Program-made: the position numbers and the translations under genes
The notes under the pieces: model-generated
Told to the model about the DNA's origin: nothing
The model's input: only the letters and a program-made list of their open reading frames with translations
Database searches by the model: none
NCBI RefSeq assembly: GCF_012489685.1
Contig: NC_080043.1
Coordinates: forward strand, 13,572,223 to 13,636,222
Reading direction: 5' to 3'
DNA length: 64,000 bases
Source of the DNA: Lotus japonicus
Lineage: Eukaryota; Streptophyta; Magnoliopsida; Fabales; Fabaceae
Shown here: positions 11,183 through 22,400 of the stretch, piece after piece
Layout: each line of letters starts with the position of its first letter
Position numbering within the stretch: position 1 is the first letter of the stretch

Positions 11183-11849
11183 TATCAGCCATTGCAAATG
11201 ACAGATAATAAGAATCACTAACATGACACATACTCAAACAAGCATTGCAGAATATGTGGTGAACAAACCTCGCAAATAATAGAAACTAAAACTAAAACAA
11301 GGTGCATGCTCCATGTGTATAAGCTGATGCCTAATATCAAGCATACAATTAGGCATTGCATTGCAGTTGATTAAAGAAATTGCAGAGAAAGGCAGAGTGG
11401 AACAGAAGCTTCAGAAGTTGGCAGTTCAAGAGCAAGGATTTCATTGCCATAAACACACTAAGAAAAAGCTACTTTTTTCTAGTTTTAAAAATAAGAAACT
11501 GACAGTTATTGTAATAAGGACAGCCCGGTAAATGAGGCTTTCCCCAATGGAGTGTATGCTTATAAAATATGAAATCTAAAGAGAATTTCCCAGAAGACAG
11601 CTGATATGCCCTTAGCCTAAGTTTATGCTAGGAGGAAGAAACATAGGCTGAGCCCAAATGGACTGAATGAGTAAATTGAGCTTCACGTGTATGAAACGAA
11701 GAATACTACAAATTGGAAGCATTGGAGTGACTGTCCTCACAGCACATAAGAAAAAAGAGGAGAATGTAACAGCCACGATAGCTAGCATGAGAGTAAAAAT
11801 CATATTAGATTACGGACTTAAGTAAAAAGACAAAACATAAAGGAGGCTA

Positions 11850-14100
11850 TCTAGAACTGTTATATAGAGATATTATATAGCTCGGGTTCACACTAATGAA
11901 GTCTTTACATTAGTGTGTTAGGATTTAGTTGATTCTGTTACAGAACTGTTATGTTGCTGTTATCTTGTTAGTTAATCTTCCTACTAAATAGGCTATAGCC
12001 GAAAACCATGAACATTGACAGTTAGAATTTGTGGGCATATGATATTCGGCAAAGTTGAGCAGAAGGGTATAGGATTAAATCAGAAAGCAGTGGATGAAAC
12101 AGGAGTCAAAAGTTATGTGGTATTCGGGAAAGGGAAGGCTTCAACAATGACCACAGATTGAATAAATATTTTAAAGTAGAGGAGGTTTGCGTCATTGTAC
12201 TTCAAAGAAAAAGGAAAGTTATGTCAAGATGCAATAATCAACCATTGTTATGATTAGAACATAAAAATGAACCCAATGACAGAATTTTAACCAAATCTAG
12301 AGTGAGAGTAAGCACATGACATATACAATCTTTTTTATGCATAACCATAAACATGAATGGATGGTTGTCGTCAAAATTCAAAATATAATATGTAACTAGA
12401 AAGCACCATACCTTGTTTTATTTTAGTAGCAGGCCTCTAGCAACCATTTCACGAAGAAGTTTTTCTGCTTTATCATTCTCACCTTTTTCAAAGAGAGCCC
12501 GGGTAATTATGTCATAAGTTACAACATCCGGAATGCAACTGTTGTCTTCCATTTTCGACCGCAAAGCCAATGCTTCATCAAGTAAGCCCTCTATACAAAG
12601 CCCGTGGATCATAACATTTATACATTTGGACATCAAGATTGTATCCCTTAATTAAAAGTTCCTGAAAAATATCTTGTGCATCCTTAACTCTTCCACCTTT
12701 GCATAGTCCATCAATAAGTATAGTGTATGTGAACTCGTTTAGCTGAATACCCTGGCCTTGAATTTTTCTACATAATGCAAGTGCCTTGTCAAGATGATGG
12801 TTTTTGCATAAAGCGTCTACTATGGAAGTGTAAGTGACTATATTAGCTTGTATATCACTTTCATGCATCCTATCAATAAGCTTCCAAACATCAGACATTC
12901 TTCCTAACTTGCAAAAACCATCAATAAGAGAGTTGTATGTTACTGTATCAGGAACAATATTTTTTGAATACATTTCGTCAAAGAGATTCACAGCTTCTTC
13001 CACCTTTTTAGTCTTACATAAACCATTAATCATGATACTATAGCTGCAGACATCATGGCTCAATCCTATTTGGGTCATAGAGTTGAATACATACTTTGCT
13101 TTGTTCATTTCATTAACTAAGCAATAACCATCCATTAAAGAGTTATAAGTAACCACATCCGGTTCCACGCCTTCTTTTATCATCATAGCTAACACATTTT
13201 TAGCTTCTCTAATCTTCCCTTCCTTACCTAAAGCATCAATGAATATATTAAAAGTATAATTATTTGGGTTGATGCTTTTCTGAAACATTTCATTTAACAA
13301 ACCGACTGCTTCTTTCAATTGTCCAAGAATGCAAAAGCCATAGATTAGAGAACTGTAAGTGAACACATCAGGCAAAATTCCCTTGACAACCATTTCAGAA
13401 TGTAGATCATAGGCATCGGTTACAAGTTTATCTTTGCACAAGCAGTCAATGATAGAATTGTACATTACCACATCAGGCTTAACCATTAGCCCCTCGATCT
13501 TCCTCAGCAACTGCAAGGCAGCACTTGTTTCTCCAATTTTACATAATCCATTGATCAAGGTCCCATAACTAACTTGGTTGAGCTGAAATCCATGTGCTAC
13601 CACATGGTCATGAAATTGCAAAGCTTTCTTGACCTGACCACTAAGACAGAGACCTTTCATGAGTGTAGTCAAGGTTACAGTATCTGGCTGATAACCCCTC
13701 TTGAGAATCTTGCCCAATACAGAGAAGGCGAAAGGGATTTGACCCATGTTGCAGAAACAATTGATCAAGATATTCAAAGTAAACACGTTTGGATAAATTC
13801 CCTTAATTTCCATTTGTTGATAGAAGGAAAGTGCATAAGGATAATGCTTAATCTTGACAAGGGAGGTTAAAATCTTGTTAAATTCAAAGATGGGTGGGGC
13901 AGGATGCATATGCAGCATGCGATGGAACAAGGAAACGAGCTCAGCAGCTTCATGAGACTTGGAGTATAGCCTTAAGGATGAAGGGAAGCAAGAAAGGAAA
14001 GTGGGGTTTCGATGAATCTTAGGAATGGAGACAGAGATTGCGTACCTTCTTAACCTTGACGAAAACATTCTTTTGCTATTCAACATGTATGTGCAGTTCC
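11850..14100. repeat. Segmental duplication, copy B (PPR-2 and its 3' flank)
   Basis: Direct repeat partner of 2,380-4,720. The 3' non-coding flank is almost identical in both copies. Coding parts differ by scattered substitutions and by one frameshift. Homology ends near the start codons; each copy has its own MITE upstream. Confidence 0.85.
12418..14086 (-). pseudogene. PPR-2: P-class PPR gene with a late frameshift
   Basis: Paralogue of PPR-1, intronless, with a similar basic N-terminus (MFSSRLRRYAISVSIPK). It begins at an ATG at 14,086; an upstream in-frame ATG at 14,167 would add 27 residues not shared with PPR-1. The frame is open to about 12,620. There a one-base insertion relative to PPR-1, inside 12,611-12,629, shifts it, and translation ends at 12,578. 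The lost tail of about 70 residues (the last two PPR motifs, ending REMVARGLLLK) stays intact in the other frame down to 12,418. Roughly twelve PPR motifs would remain, so a shortened RNA-binding protein is possible. Loss of function is likelier but not shown. A sequencing error is an alternative. Confidence 0.8.
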
Positions 14101-14249
14101 CTGTTGTGTTTGGTTGGTTTATCGGCGGCAATAACCACACTTCTATGTCCAAGCCGAAGAAACACACATGTTTCTTGTTTACATTTAAGGGTTTTGACCA
14201 TATCTACTTATTTTTAAGCTGAGATTATAATAAAAAAACATAATTACAA

Positions 14250-14427
14250 TTTTATTAGGGTTAATGATTAAATTAATCCATGAGTTTGTAAGTAAATTTG
14301 ATTTTAGTCAAAAATGATGTTTAGTGGCGGTAAAAAACTGCCAGTAAACGTCATTTTTCCTCAGATGGATTAAAATCAAATTCACTTACAGACTTAGAGA
14401 CTAATTTTACCATTAACTCTTTTATTA
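14250..14427. mobile_element. MITE with 8-bp target-site duplication upstream of PPR-2
   Basis: The terminal inverted repeats start GGGTTAATGATTAAATTA and end TAATTTTACCATTAACTC (14,258-14,419), with arms of about 50 bp. Perfect 8-bp direct repeats TTTTATTA flank it (14,250-14,257 and 14,420-14,427). Eight bases suits hAT-type MITEs. It ends the homology between the two PPR promoters. Confidence 0.75.
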
Positions 14428-14697
14428 TTTAAATATAGTTTTCCATAAAAATGACTTAAGTAAAACTGACCATTTTAAGGAGTTGCATTTAAAGGTAAAA
14501 ATTCAAATATATTGATCTCAAAGTTTAGAAAAGAAGTAAGAGAGCAAATGAATTATTTGAATTACTTATAGTGAAATCAAACCTATATTAGAGTATATTT
14601 GTCATCATGAAGCCATATTTGGATAAACATTTACCGTACTTGTAGTTGGTAGATTCAATATCTTTTTATAGACAAATATTAGTTGTTAGTAATGTTA

Positions 14698-14790
14698 GTA
14701 TATTAGTCTCTCCTTAGATCTCGAACCTTTCACCTATCATCTCACCCAACTCTTATGTCCCCTGACTTTTACCACTTGAGTTAACCCTCT
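14698..14790 (-). repeat. tRNA-type SINE, degenerate copy
   Basis: On the minus strand: box-A-like GGTTAACTCAAGTGGT (14,773-14,788 reversed), then GGACATAAGAGTTGGGTGAG, then box-B-like GGTTCGAGATC. The same family occurs at 18,225-18,340 (plus) and 58,671-58,781 (minus), which supports the call. Target-site duplications were not resolved. Confidence 0.6.
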
Positions 14791-14799
14791 TAATTATGT

Positions 14800-15260
14800 T
14801 TTAATGTTTTAGTTTTATTATCTATGAATTTCCTCTCCCAATTTAATTAAACTTGAGTCGACACAAGTATTTTATTATATCTCGCACAATGGATGGATTG
14901 GTTAGGAATAAGGATTTGAGAAAGACAATGGTTAGGATATTGTGCCTTGGACATAAGGGTAAATTCTTAACCTTGTTGGCCTGAATTTAGAAATTTTATC
15001 CTTGAATAGGATTAGGTACTTAGAAATTAAGTATCACTACTTAACCATTGCTTAGTTCAGACTTTAACAAGTAAAAACTTAGGCAAAGCATAATTGATGC
15101 ATGAACGAGTTCATAAACAGATTGAGATTATTAAAGACATAATCATGAATTGATTAAGTTAACCTCGATACTGTTTTCTTATATTTGTCTCTACAATTGT
15201 ACCAAAAAAAATATTTGTCTCTACGGTATATTGCTTTTGTTTATTTCTAAGTTTTGAAAA
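14800..15260. other. Gene-free AT-rich spacer with a micro-retroposon
   Basis: No gene seen. It holds a 16-bp A-tailed insertion at 15,195-15,210 between two perfect copies of ATATTTGTCTCTAC, listed separately. Confidence 0.5.
15181..15224 (+). mobile_element. Ultra-short A-tailed retroposon footprint (16-bp insert)
   Basis: Two perfect 14-bp copies of ATATTTGTCTCTAC (15,181-15,194 and 15,211-15,224) flank the insert AATTGTACCAAAAAAA. The insert resembles the 3' tail of the SINE at 18,225-18,340 (GATGTACCAAAAAAAA). Long target-site duplications around an A-tailed piece are the hallmark of target-primed reverse transcription, here stopped almost at once. Confidence 0.7.
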
Positions 15261-15269
15261 TTGAACAAC

Positions 15270-15730
15270 AAACCTTCTATTGATTCCGGAAGATGGCTCA
15301 AATACAATTTCAACGAAACCAACGAATGTGCACGTATGGTAGGGAAGTTGATCTACCTAACTCACACGAGGCGAGATATTGAACACTCAGTGACCATGGC
15401 AAGTCGATTCATGAACAATCCCATTAAAGAGCATATGAGGGTCGTAAGCCGAATCCTTCAATACTTGGGTCAGTTCACTTTGTGATCACAAGTCACCAAG
15501 TGGATATTGCTCATATGTATGGGGATATTTGGTTACTTGGAGAAGTAAGAAACAATCTATGGTAGCAAGAACCACTGTTTAAGCTGATAGAACTAGGAGT
15601 GCTAACCGTATGCTTAAAGAACTAGTAGTGCTAACCGACAAGCCCATCATACTCTTATGCAACAAGGCTGCCAGCAACATTGCTAAAAATCCAATTCATC
15701 ATGATAAAACGAAACATGTGAAGATTAACT
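15270..15730 (+). pseudogene. Ty1/Copia pol relic (RT end and RNase H)
   Basis: The frame at 15,261-15,485 contains MVGKLIYLTHTRRDIEHSV and SRFMNNPIKEHMRVVSRIL, the conserved end of Copia reverse transcriptase ('GKLIYLT-TRPDI---V-SRFM--P---H---V-RILRYL'). Past a stop, RNase H residues follow in broken frames (YVWGYLVTWRSKKQ, ending near HHDKTKHVKI). There are no LTRs nearby. It is a decayed fragment. Confidence 0.75.
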
Positions 15731-15813
15731 AAACAATCTATGATTAACAAATTTTCTCACATTATATTTCACACACACACACACGTGTGTGTATATACAT
15801 ATTAGACTATACA

Positions 15814-18800
15814 TCTATATATATATGAAAATAATGTTTCCTTCTAGAAGCCTATGCCACATGTCTCTTCCTAAATAATTCATTTTCCCTCCAAGAAAAA
15901 AAAAAGACATCCCACTTTTTTTGTTACAACATATTTCATCGCTCACCCTATTTAATTTTATTTATTATTAATAATTCCTTATTCCATATGATACACTTGA
16001 ATGTATATTTTTAAATGTTATATTTATGAAAGTTTGTAACAATTCAAGTATTATTACGAATATTTTTCTTTTTTTTTTAATTTTAAATATAAAAATAACT
16101 TGAAATTATTTTAAAAATAAATCAAACATTAATTTTTTATTACAAATTCAAAAATATGATACACACCAAAAATTGGAATCCTTTGTATGTGCAACTCCAA
16201 CAGCAGTGTTGATAATAAATATTGAAACTTTTAATTTAAAATATCATTATTTTCTAACCTATAATTTATGTCTTTAACACGTTTTTAAAAATATATTGGA
16301 AGGAAATATCATATTAATTTTACATTTGAAATTTGAACTTTCTTAATTATAATAATTATTGAAAATCTAATTAATAATTGGTTGTAGAATGAGTAAGATG
16401 AGAAAATGAATGTTTTCAAATCAAATAAATATTTTTTTCCAGCATCATGATTTTTTTGGTAAATCATAAAATAAGCATATGTTTTTATTAAGTTTGATTT
16501 ATTTTTCCGAAATTTTAATCTATATTAAACATTTTATCCCTTATAATAGTTATTAATGACTCTAATTAATACCTAAAGTTAATGAATATAATTAATTACC
16601 TTTCCAAATTCAAAAATGAAAAAATCAATTTTTTAAAAATTTTGCTTTTTTTTTTTTTGCTAAAACTTCTACAAATCAAACAAATAATTTATATTTTAGA
16701 CACACATCATTACTAAACATTTCATTACTAAACAAATTCCCAAGGTTTTTTCCATTAGCGATCCTTATTATTCTATTTCTCTCCAAAAATCTAGAGCATA
16801 TTCTGGAAATTTTTCTCCAAGAAATGGAATATTCCACAAATTTGTCATATAAATATTATGTTCGCAATCAATTAGGATTATTCTCATGTGATTATTTTGT
16901 CAGTTTTCTCTTTTTTATGTTTTGCAATATATTCATTTTCTCATATTCACGTTTTCAACATTCTTTTCTCTCATAACATGAAGAAGAAAATTATATTCCT
17001 CACTCATTTTTGCCTCATCAACATCCAGTGATCAATGGTTTGTTCTTTTTATTCCTACATCTTGACAATTAAGATTTTAATTTCTTTTTTGTTTATACTG
17101 CGCAGTTCAATATCTTATTTTGTTTCATCAATCTTCTTTAAAAATATCTTTGGTTCAAATGCTTGTTATTTCTAATCATATACCACATGCAATGATACAG
17201 TTAGGGTTGTTTTGTTATATTCATTGTCAATGTTTTTCTTCTTTTGCAATCGTATAATATGCCTATTTGAAAATTTCTATTGTATGTCCATATTCACTTT
17301 GCTAATTTACTATTGTGTTGTTATTTGTTTTTTTTTTCCCACGTGCAGATAAGACACGGTTCATGCCTCTCAAAATTTACTCGAAGTGTGTTGCTATGTT
17401 ATGTTCTTCGACTTTACTTTATTTTTTTCTTATTCTACTCTATCATGTGTGAATCACTAGATTTAACCATATCATTACCAATGATCTTATTTTGGGTTTA
17501 ATTTTTTCTTTTTCCCTAATCTTTTTTTCTTCTTCTTTTACGTATATTATTATATCATTCTATAGGGGTTAGAATTAGCAATTAATTCAACGTCAAGCAA
17601 TATGAAATAATGGTTACCTCCGGTTAATTAATCAAGAATATTGGCACATATTTATGCAGTAGGTCACTACATTAGTACTGGATAACTTTTGGACATTAAT
17701 TTCGCAAAAGGTGTAGAATCTTTTATATATATGGCTGACATCTCGAGTTACTGGGCTATTGTAGTTTTGACAAACTATTATGATTCAAATTATACTAATT
17801 TATTTCTTAATAATTAGCAATCAAACAAAGTGATTTCTAACTTTTCTAAGGTTTTAACATAATGAATCATAGTGGTTGGCTCTCAAATTTCACAAAAATT
17901 CCGAAATTTCAATTTCAATTCAAAACATATAATTTGGAACTAGAGAAATCTCAACAATCATGAATCTTCAATTCTATACACGTTTACAACACAAATTCAC
18001 TATATAGATAGAGACTTTCACGTCATTTTCTACCACACACACTTTTTTCTCCTCCTCTTCTCCTTTTCTATGGAAAAATAACACTCAATCCTTATATTTT
18101 TTTCAATTTCACTTGGTGCATTGTACACTACTTTTAATCTCTTTACCCATGAGATAATGTATTCTATCATTTAAAGTTATTCTCCTCTTCTCTTTTCCCT
18201 ACTATAATTAATTGTGTTATCTTTGTCCCCGTAAGATAGCTCAAGTAGTAGGAGCTGAGGGACATATGGGTTGGGTTGGGAGAGGTCCAGGGATCGATTC
18301 CTTGCGGGTGCAATTTATCTTTCCGATGTACCAAAAAAAATTGTGCTATCTTTTCTCCATGATTTCATCTAATCTTCCCCTGATTTTTTTTCCTCCGAGG
18401 ATTCTACTTCTCCAGAGACATTCATCATTTGCGCAGCCATGTATGCACTTCTTCTCTTCACTTTTCCATGATATATCGTGTGTTATCTTCTTCTTCATGA
18501 TTTCTAATTCCCATTTTCTTATTTTTTTAACCGGCCATGCATGACTTTGTCAACGATAATTTCCTTAAAATTGTGCATGATTTGCTAATTTTCTTCTACT
18601 TTATGTGGAGTTCTTTTCTTCTATCTTCTCTAATTTAACTTTGCTTTGGTATTTTTCTCAATCATTTGGGAAGCAAGGGAATGAGTATACGAGACACTCA
18701 GTCAAATGTTGCAAAATATATTGAGGATGGGCAGGTAGTGAGGCCAGTTCAAGGGAAGACATAAGATGTCTTATTTTAATAAAGGAGTGATGAATTAGGC

Positions 18801-18980
18801 CAATTGCAAACATATGAAGGAAAAATATGCTTGAGAGTTCTAGAATAGAAAGCAAAATGAATATGAAATATGATCTTATGTAAAATTGTCATCTAAAAGA
18901 TTTTTCTCAATTGACATTAACATCTCTTAATTGTTTAGAAAACATTAATATATAAAATTTATTCAATAATCAACTCTATA

Positions 18981-19017
<37 letters not shown>

Positions 19018-19112
19018 AAGTTATACAAAATTTCATAAATATAATATTATACAAATTTTAGATATTACTATATAGTAAAGTAACCCGTGCATTGCACGGG
19101 TAATTCCGCTAG
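15814..19112 (+). mobile_element. Probable non-autonomous Helitron, about 3.3 kb
   Basis: The 3' end is clear: a hairpin ACCCGTGCattGCACGGGT at 19,083-19,101, a short spacer and the terminal CTAG followed by T (19,109-19,113). This matches Helitron termini. The 5' end is placed at the TC of TCTATATATATATG (15,814), followed by GCCACATGTC, a sequence type often seen at plant Helitron starts; this end is less certain. The inside is AT-rich with no Rep/helicase frame. It contains a later SINE insertion and an (AT)n tract at 18,981-19,012. Confidence 0.55.
18212..18353 (+). repeat. tRNA-type SINE with target-site duplication
   Basis: The body at 18,225-18,340 has an A-box-like GATAGCTCAAGTAGTAG, the family core GACATATGGGTTGGG, a B-box-like GGGATCGATTCC and the tail CCGATGTACCAAAAAAAA. 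It is flanked by 13-bp repeats TTGTGTTATCTTT / TTGTGCTATCTTT with one mismatch. It lies inside the Helitron and so is younger than it. Confidence 0.8.
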
Positions 19113-19456
19113 TTTTTTTATAAAGATACAGGTAAATGATACATTAGTCATTTAATTACAGGAACACAAGACACAAGTAATAGAGAATTGTATTTGCTCC
19201 CTGCATGAGTATATGGTTATTACTTTCTATGAACCTCTGCTATCTTTCAACTTATTGGACAATCTCGTCCACTTGAGTAGTTGCAACCACGTTTTTATTT
19301 GTATGATTGCAGAGCTTGCAAGCTATTGGAGCAACTACAGCTGCATGCATCCCAAAATCCCATGCTTTGCGTCCAGAGACAATCAGCTTTCATTTCCAAT
19401 TAGAACTTTACTGCAAATCTTCTTTAATGTTGTGTCAATAAAAAATTAATGCAGAA

Positions 19457-22400
19457 CTACCATGGTTCAGAGTTATTACTGAGAAAATTTCTGGCATAAG
19501 ATGGTCGGCTCCACCCTTGCTCCATCAGAATGAGACTCAAGCGCGTCATCAGTTTGTCCACGGCATCTTCTTCGAGACTGCTTAAAGTGTTTAAAGATGT
19601 CACTTCTGTAGATGAGTTCTGCAAAAATTGAGCGGCACACACCTCATTCAATGAACCTAGAAAATCAGTCATTTGTGCATTGCATAGGATCCATCTATTA
19701 CCTTCAGTTCCCGGTACTTCTTCAGGTATTGGAATGACTGCTCATATAATCCACAATGATAGAGAAGAATGCTGTAATCTCTTAACTCATTTGCATCATT
19801 TGTCAGGAGGATAAGGCGTTCACATGCTGAAAGAACAGGGAAAATCTTGGGGATCATAACAGATTTTAAGAAAGTTTAACCGTGGATTAATTGTAGGTAG
19901 ATTCCAATACCATTACTCTATCAGCATTTCAGAAAGGAGACACATGCGAAGTATGGTCAAACACACTGGTTAGCAATTTAGAATTTCCAGAAAATATCTC
20001 AAAATCTTTAAACATATAATCGTTTGATATTCAAAGTATCTTAGTTTATCTCGCATGACCAGATTTCATTATATTCCCTGATTTATTTTATTATTAAATT
20101 AGGATTAATAATTTTAGTGGCTGTGGGCTTAACTAGTAAAATTACACTGGTCCTTGACCTGCTTACCAGTATAAGATAATAATTGGAACCATTGGGGAAG
20201 TATTTTACATCACTCCATATAAACGGTTTTCAGCATCATTATGATAGGTACCCGCATATAGTTAGTTAGTTAGTTAATAGTTGGTAGTTAATTAGAGGGT
20301 TAGTAGTGAGGCATGTTGCCTATAAACAAGGGAGGGAGTTAAAGAGAGTATTAGTATCTTTGGGAATAGGAGAGTCCAGGTTCTGTTGAACAACCTGGGG
20401 TTCCTTTCAATAATACCAGAGTTATTTCTGGCTATGTTTGGCACGCCTAGCTGATAAGCTAGCTGAAAGCTTATAAGCTCTATCTTATTCTTGGCTGATT
20501 CTATCAAATTATCTCTTAAAATTAATGGGACCTTGCGAAGATAAAATTTGTGCAAGTGGGATCACCCATGGAGCTAACATCTGGATCCAGGGCAGTTTTT
20601 CCAGTTCAAAAAAAGAACTGCAACTCCTACACGTAATGATTTAATCGTAAATAGTTAATAATTTTTTATTTCAAGTTTACTTATAAGTTCTAACATTTTT
20701 CCATTAAACAAAATATTTTTCAAGGATAAAATGCAAAGCAGATTTTTAGGATCGTGATCCATGCAGCTATTACGTGTTGAGATGATCACTGGTCACTGTG
20801 CTATTACTAGCCCTGTAGCCCAATATAGAGAAACAGTGGAACACAAGTATCCAAACCAAATAGCAATATAAGAAGTACCAAAGAGCATTCAGCATCAACT
20901 AATGCCAAGGCCACTCACTTGACTGGGAATTGGCCTACCCTCTCAGCATACTACAACTATTTCATATTAATTAAACGAGTATTAATCTGTAACTAGAAAG
21001 ATACCAGTTCTGATAACCCATGGGTCTCAACTATGATAAGATCAAATAAAACAGTTTCAAGATGAAAAGCAGAGTGTGTACATCAAGAGTATAGAAACCA
21101 ATCTCTTTAAGAAAGAAGGGTTTGGCTCTTGTAAAGTAGGTGGTGTATTTTATAAGGATAAGTGTGGAGTTATAAGCTATAAGCCTATAACCCTTAATTG
21201 GAAAATCAGAGTAGATTTTAATAACTCTATATTTGTTATGTATATCTGTATGTTTTATCACAATCTTAACCTTTCTTTTCTAATCTACAGTCCATACTTT
21301 TCCCTCTAATGTGCACCATTATTTTAGAGGAGTCAAATACAAGAAAGGAATTTGACTTATCTAAAGTGCGAGGTGCACTACAGTATTTTTCAGAGAAAAG
21401 TTGAGACACACTTGATTGGAAAATCAAGGAAGATGATAAACGGTTATAATAATTTGAAAAAATTGAAAAGCTAGAGTTTAAGCAATAGACTGCTCACCCA
21501 GATTATTTAAGTGTTCTTTTGGGCTTTGTTTTTAGTCTTTGGCATATGAAAAAAACAGTACTCTAAATCTATGTGTACAACCAAAGTGAGGAAACCACGG
21601 GCAGTAAGGAGAGAGGCTATTAGGAACCACTAAACAGATGTCATAAATTTGACTTGCTCGTTACAAGCCTTACACAGTTACATGCACATTAGAAAAGAAC
21701 AGAAAGCATCCCTAATAGACTTTTAACATGAACAATAACGAGCAAAGTCGAGCCCTTATAAATAAATGCATCAAATAACATCCAGCTTTTCTAGATACCT
21801 ATAAATAGAAAGCTCTTATTATCCAACTTTATATCCCCACAAAACAGGTCCCTAAAAGTAAAATTCTGGTTTTTCCTCTTTAGCAACATCCAAAAGTAGA
21901 CTACTAAACTAATTAACGGGGAACCTAACATAATTCTGAAGCCTAATATGTTCCTCAAACAAATCATGAAAATTAAACACAAGTTATAAAAAATTTAAGC
22001 CAATTGTTTCCAAAAAGTAAAGCATAAACCAAACATTGCTGTAGTGTTCATTATATAATTTACATGCATAGTGTATCACATTCTGAATCCATCACCTCAT
22101 CTTAATGATTAAAAGAAGAATTTTTCATGTAAGGAGGGGAAGGGGGAGGGAGGCCGTGTAATGTGTATAACCAAATCGTTTTACAATATTGAAACAGAGC
22201 AAGGAGGAAATGTACCAACTACATACCGGACAATGATCGCCTCATATCCCCAAAGCACGCGTTGGTCCAAACACCTCGGTCCAATCTATGTTGAGCAGCC
22301 TTAGCCGAGGCAATTTGAGAGGCACTGCAGTTTCCAAGCTCAAAACTCGTTCTCATATACACTAATTATATTATAATAAATAATAGATAGGAATGTCATT

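Larger units (their letters stand above)
10380..11468 (-). pseudogene. Broken SirB1-like gene segment (exon 6 and flanks)
   Basis: This segment aligns with 22,075-22,880 of the SirB1-like gene. Its exon 6 is recognisable on both sides of an insertion: CCAGACATTGAATGCCTCAT on the left, and TTGGTCCAAACACCTC and GCAATTTGAGAGGCA on the right. The exon is split by an LTR-type insertion (10,559-10,832) and a second insertion follows at about 10,902-11,182. Further right, GGTGCATGCTCC..GTGTA and AAGCTGATGCC match the intron around 22,710-22,740. With the exon interrupted it cannot encode protein. It lies 1 kb from the end of PPR-2. Confidence 0.7.
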
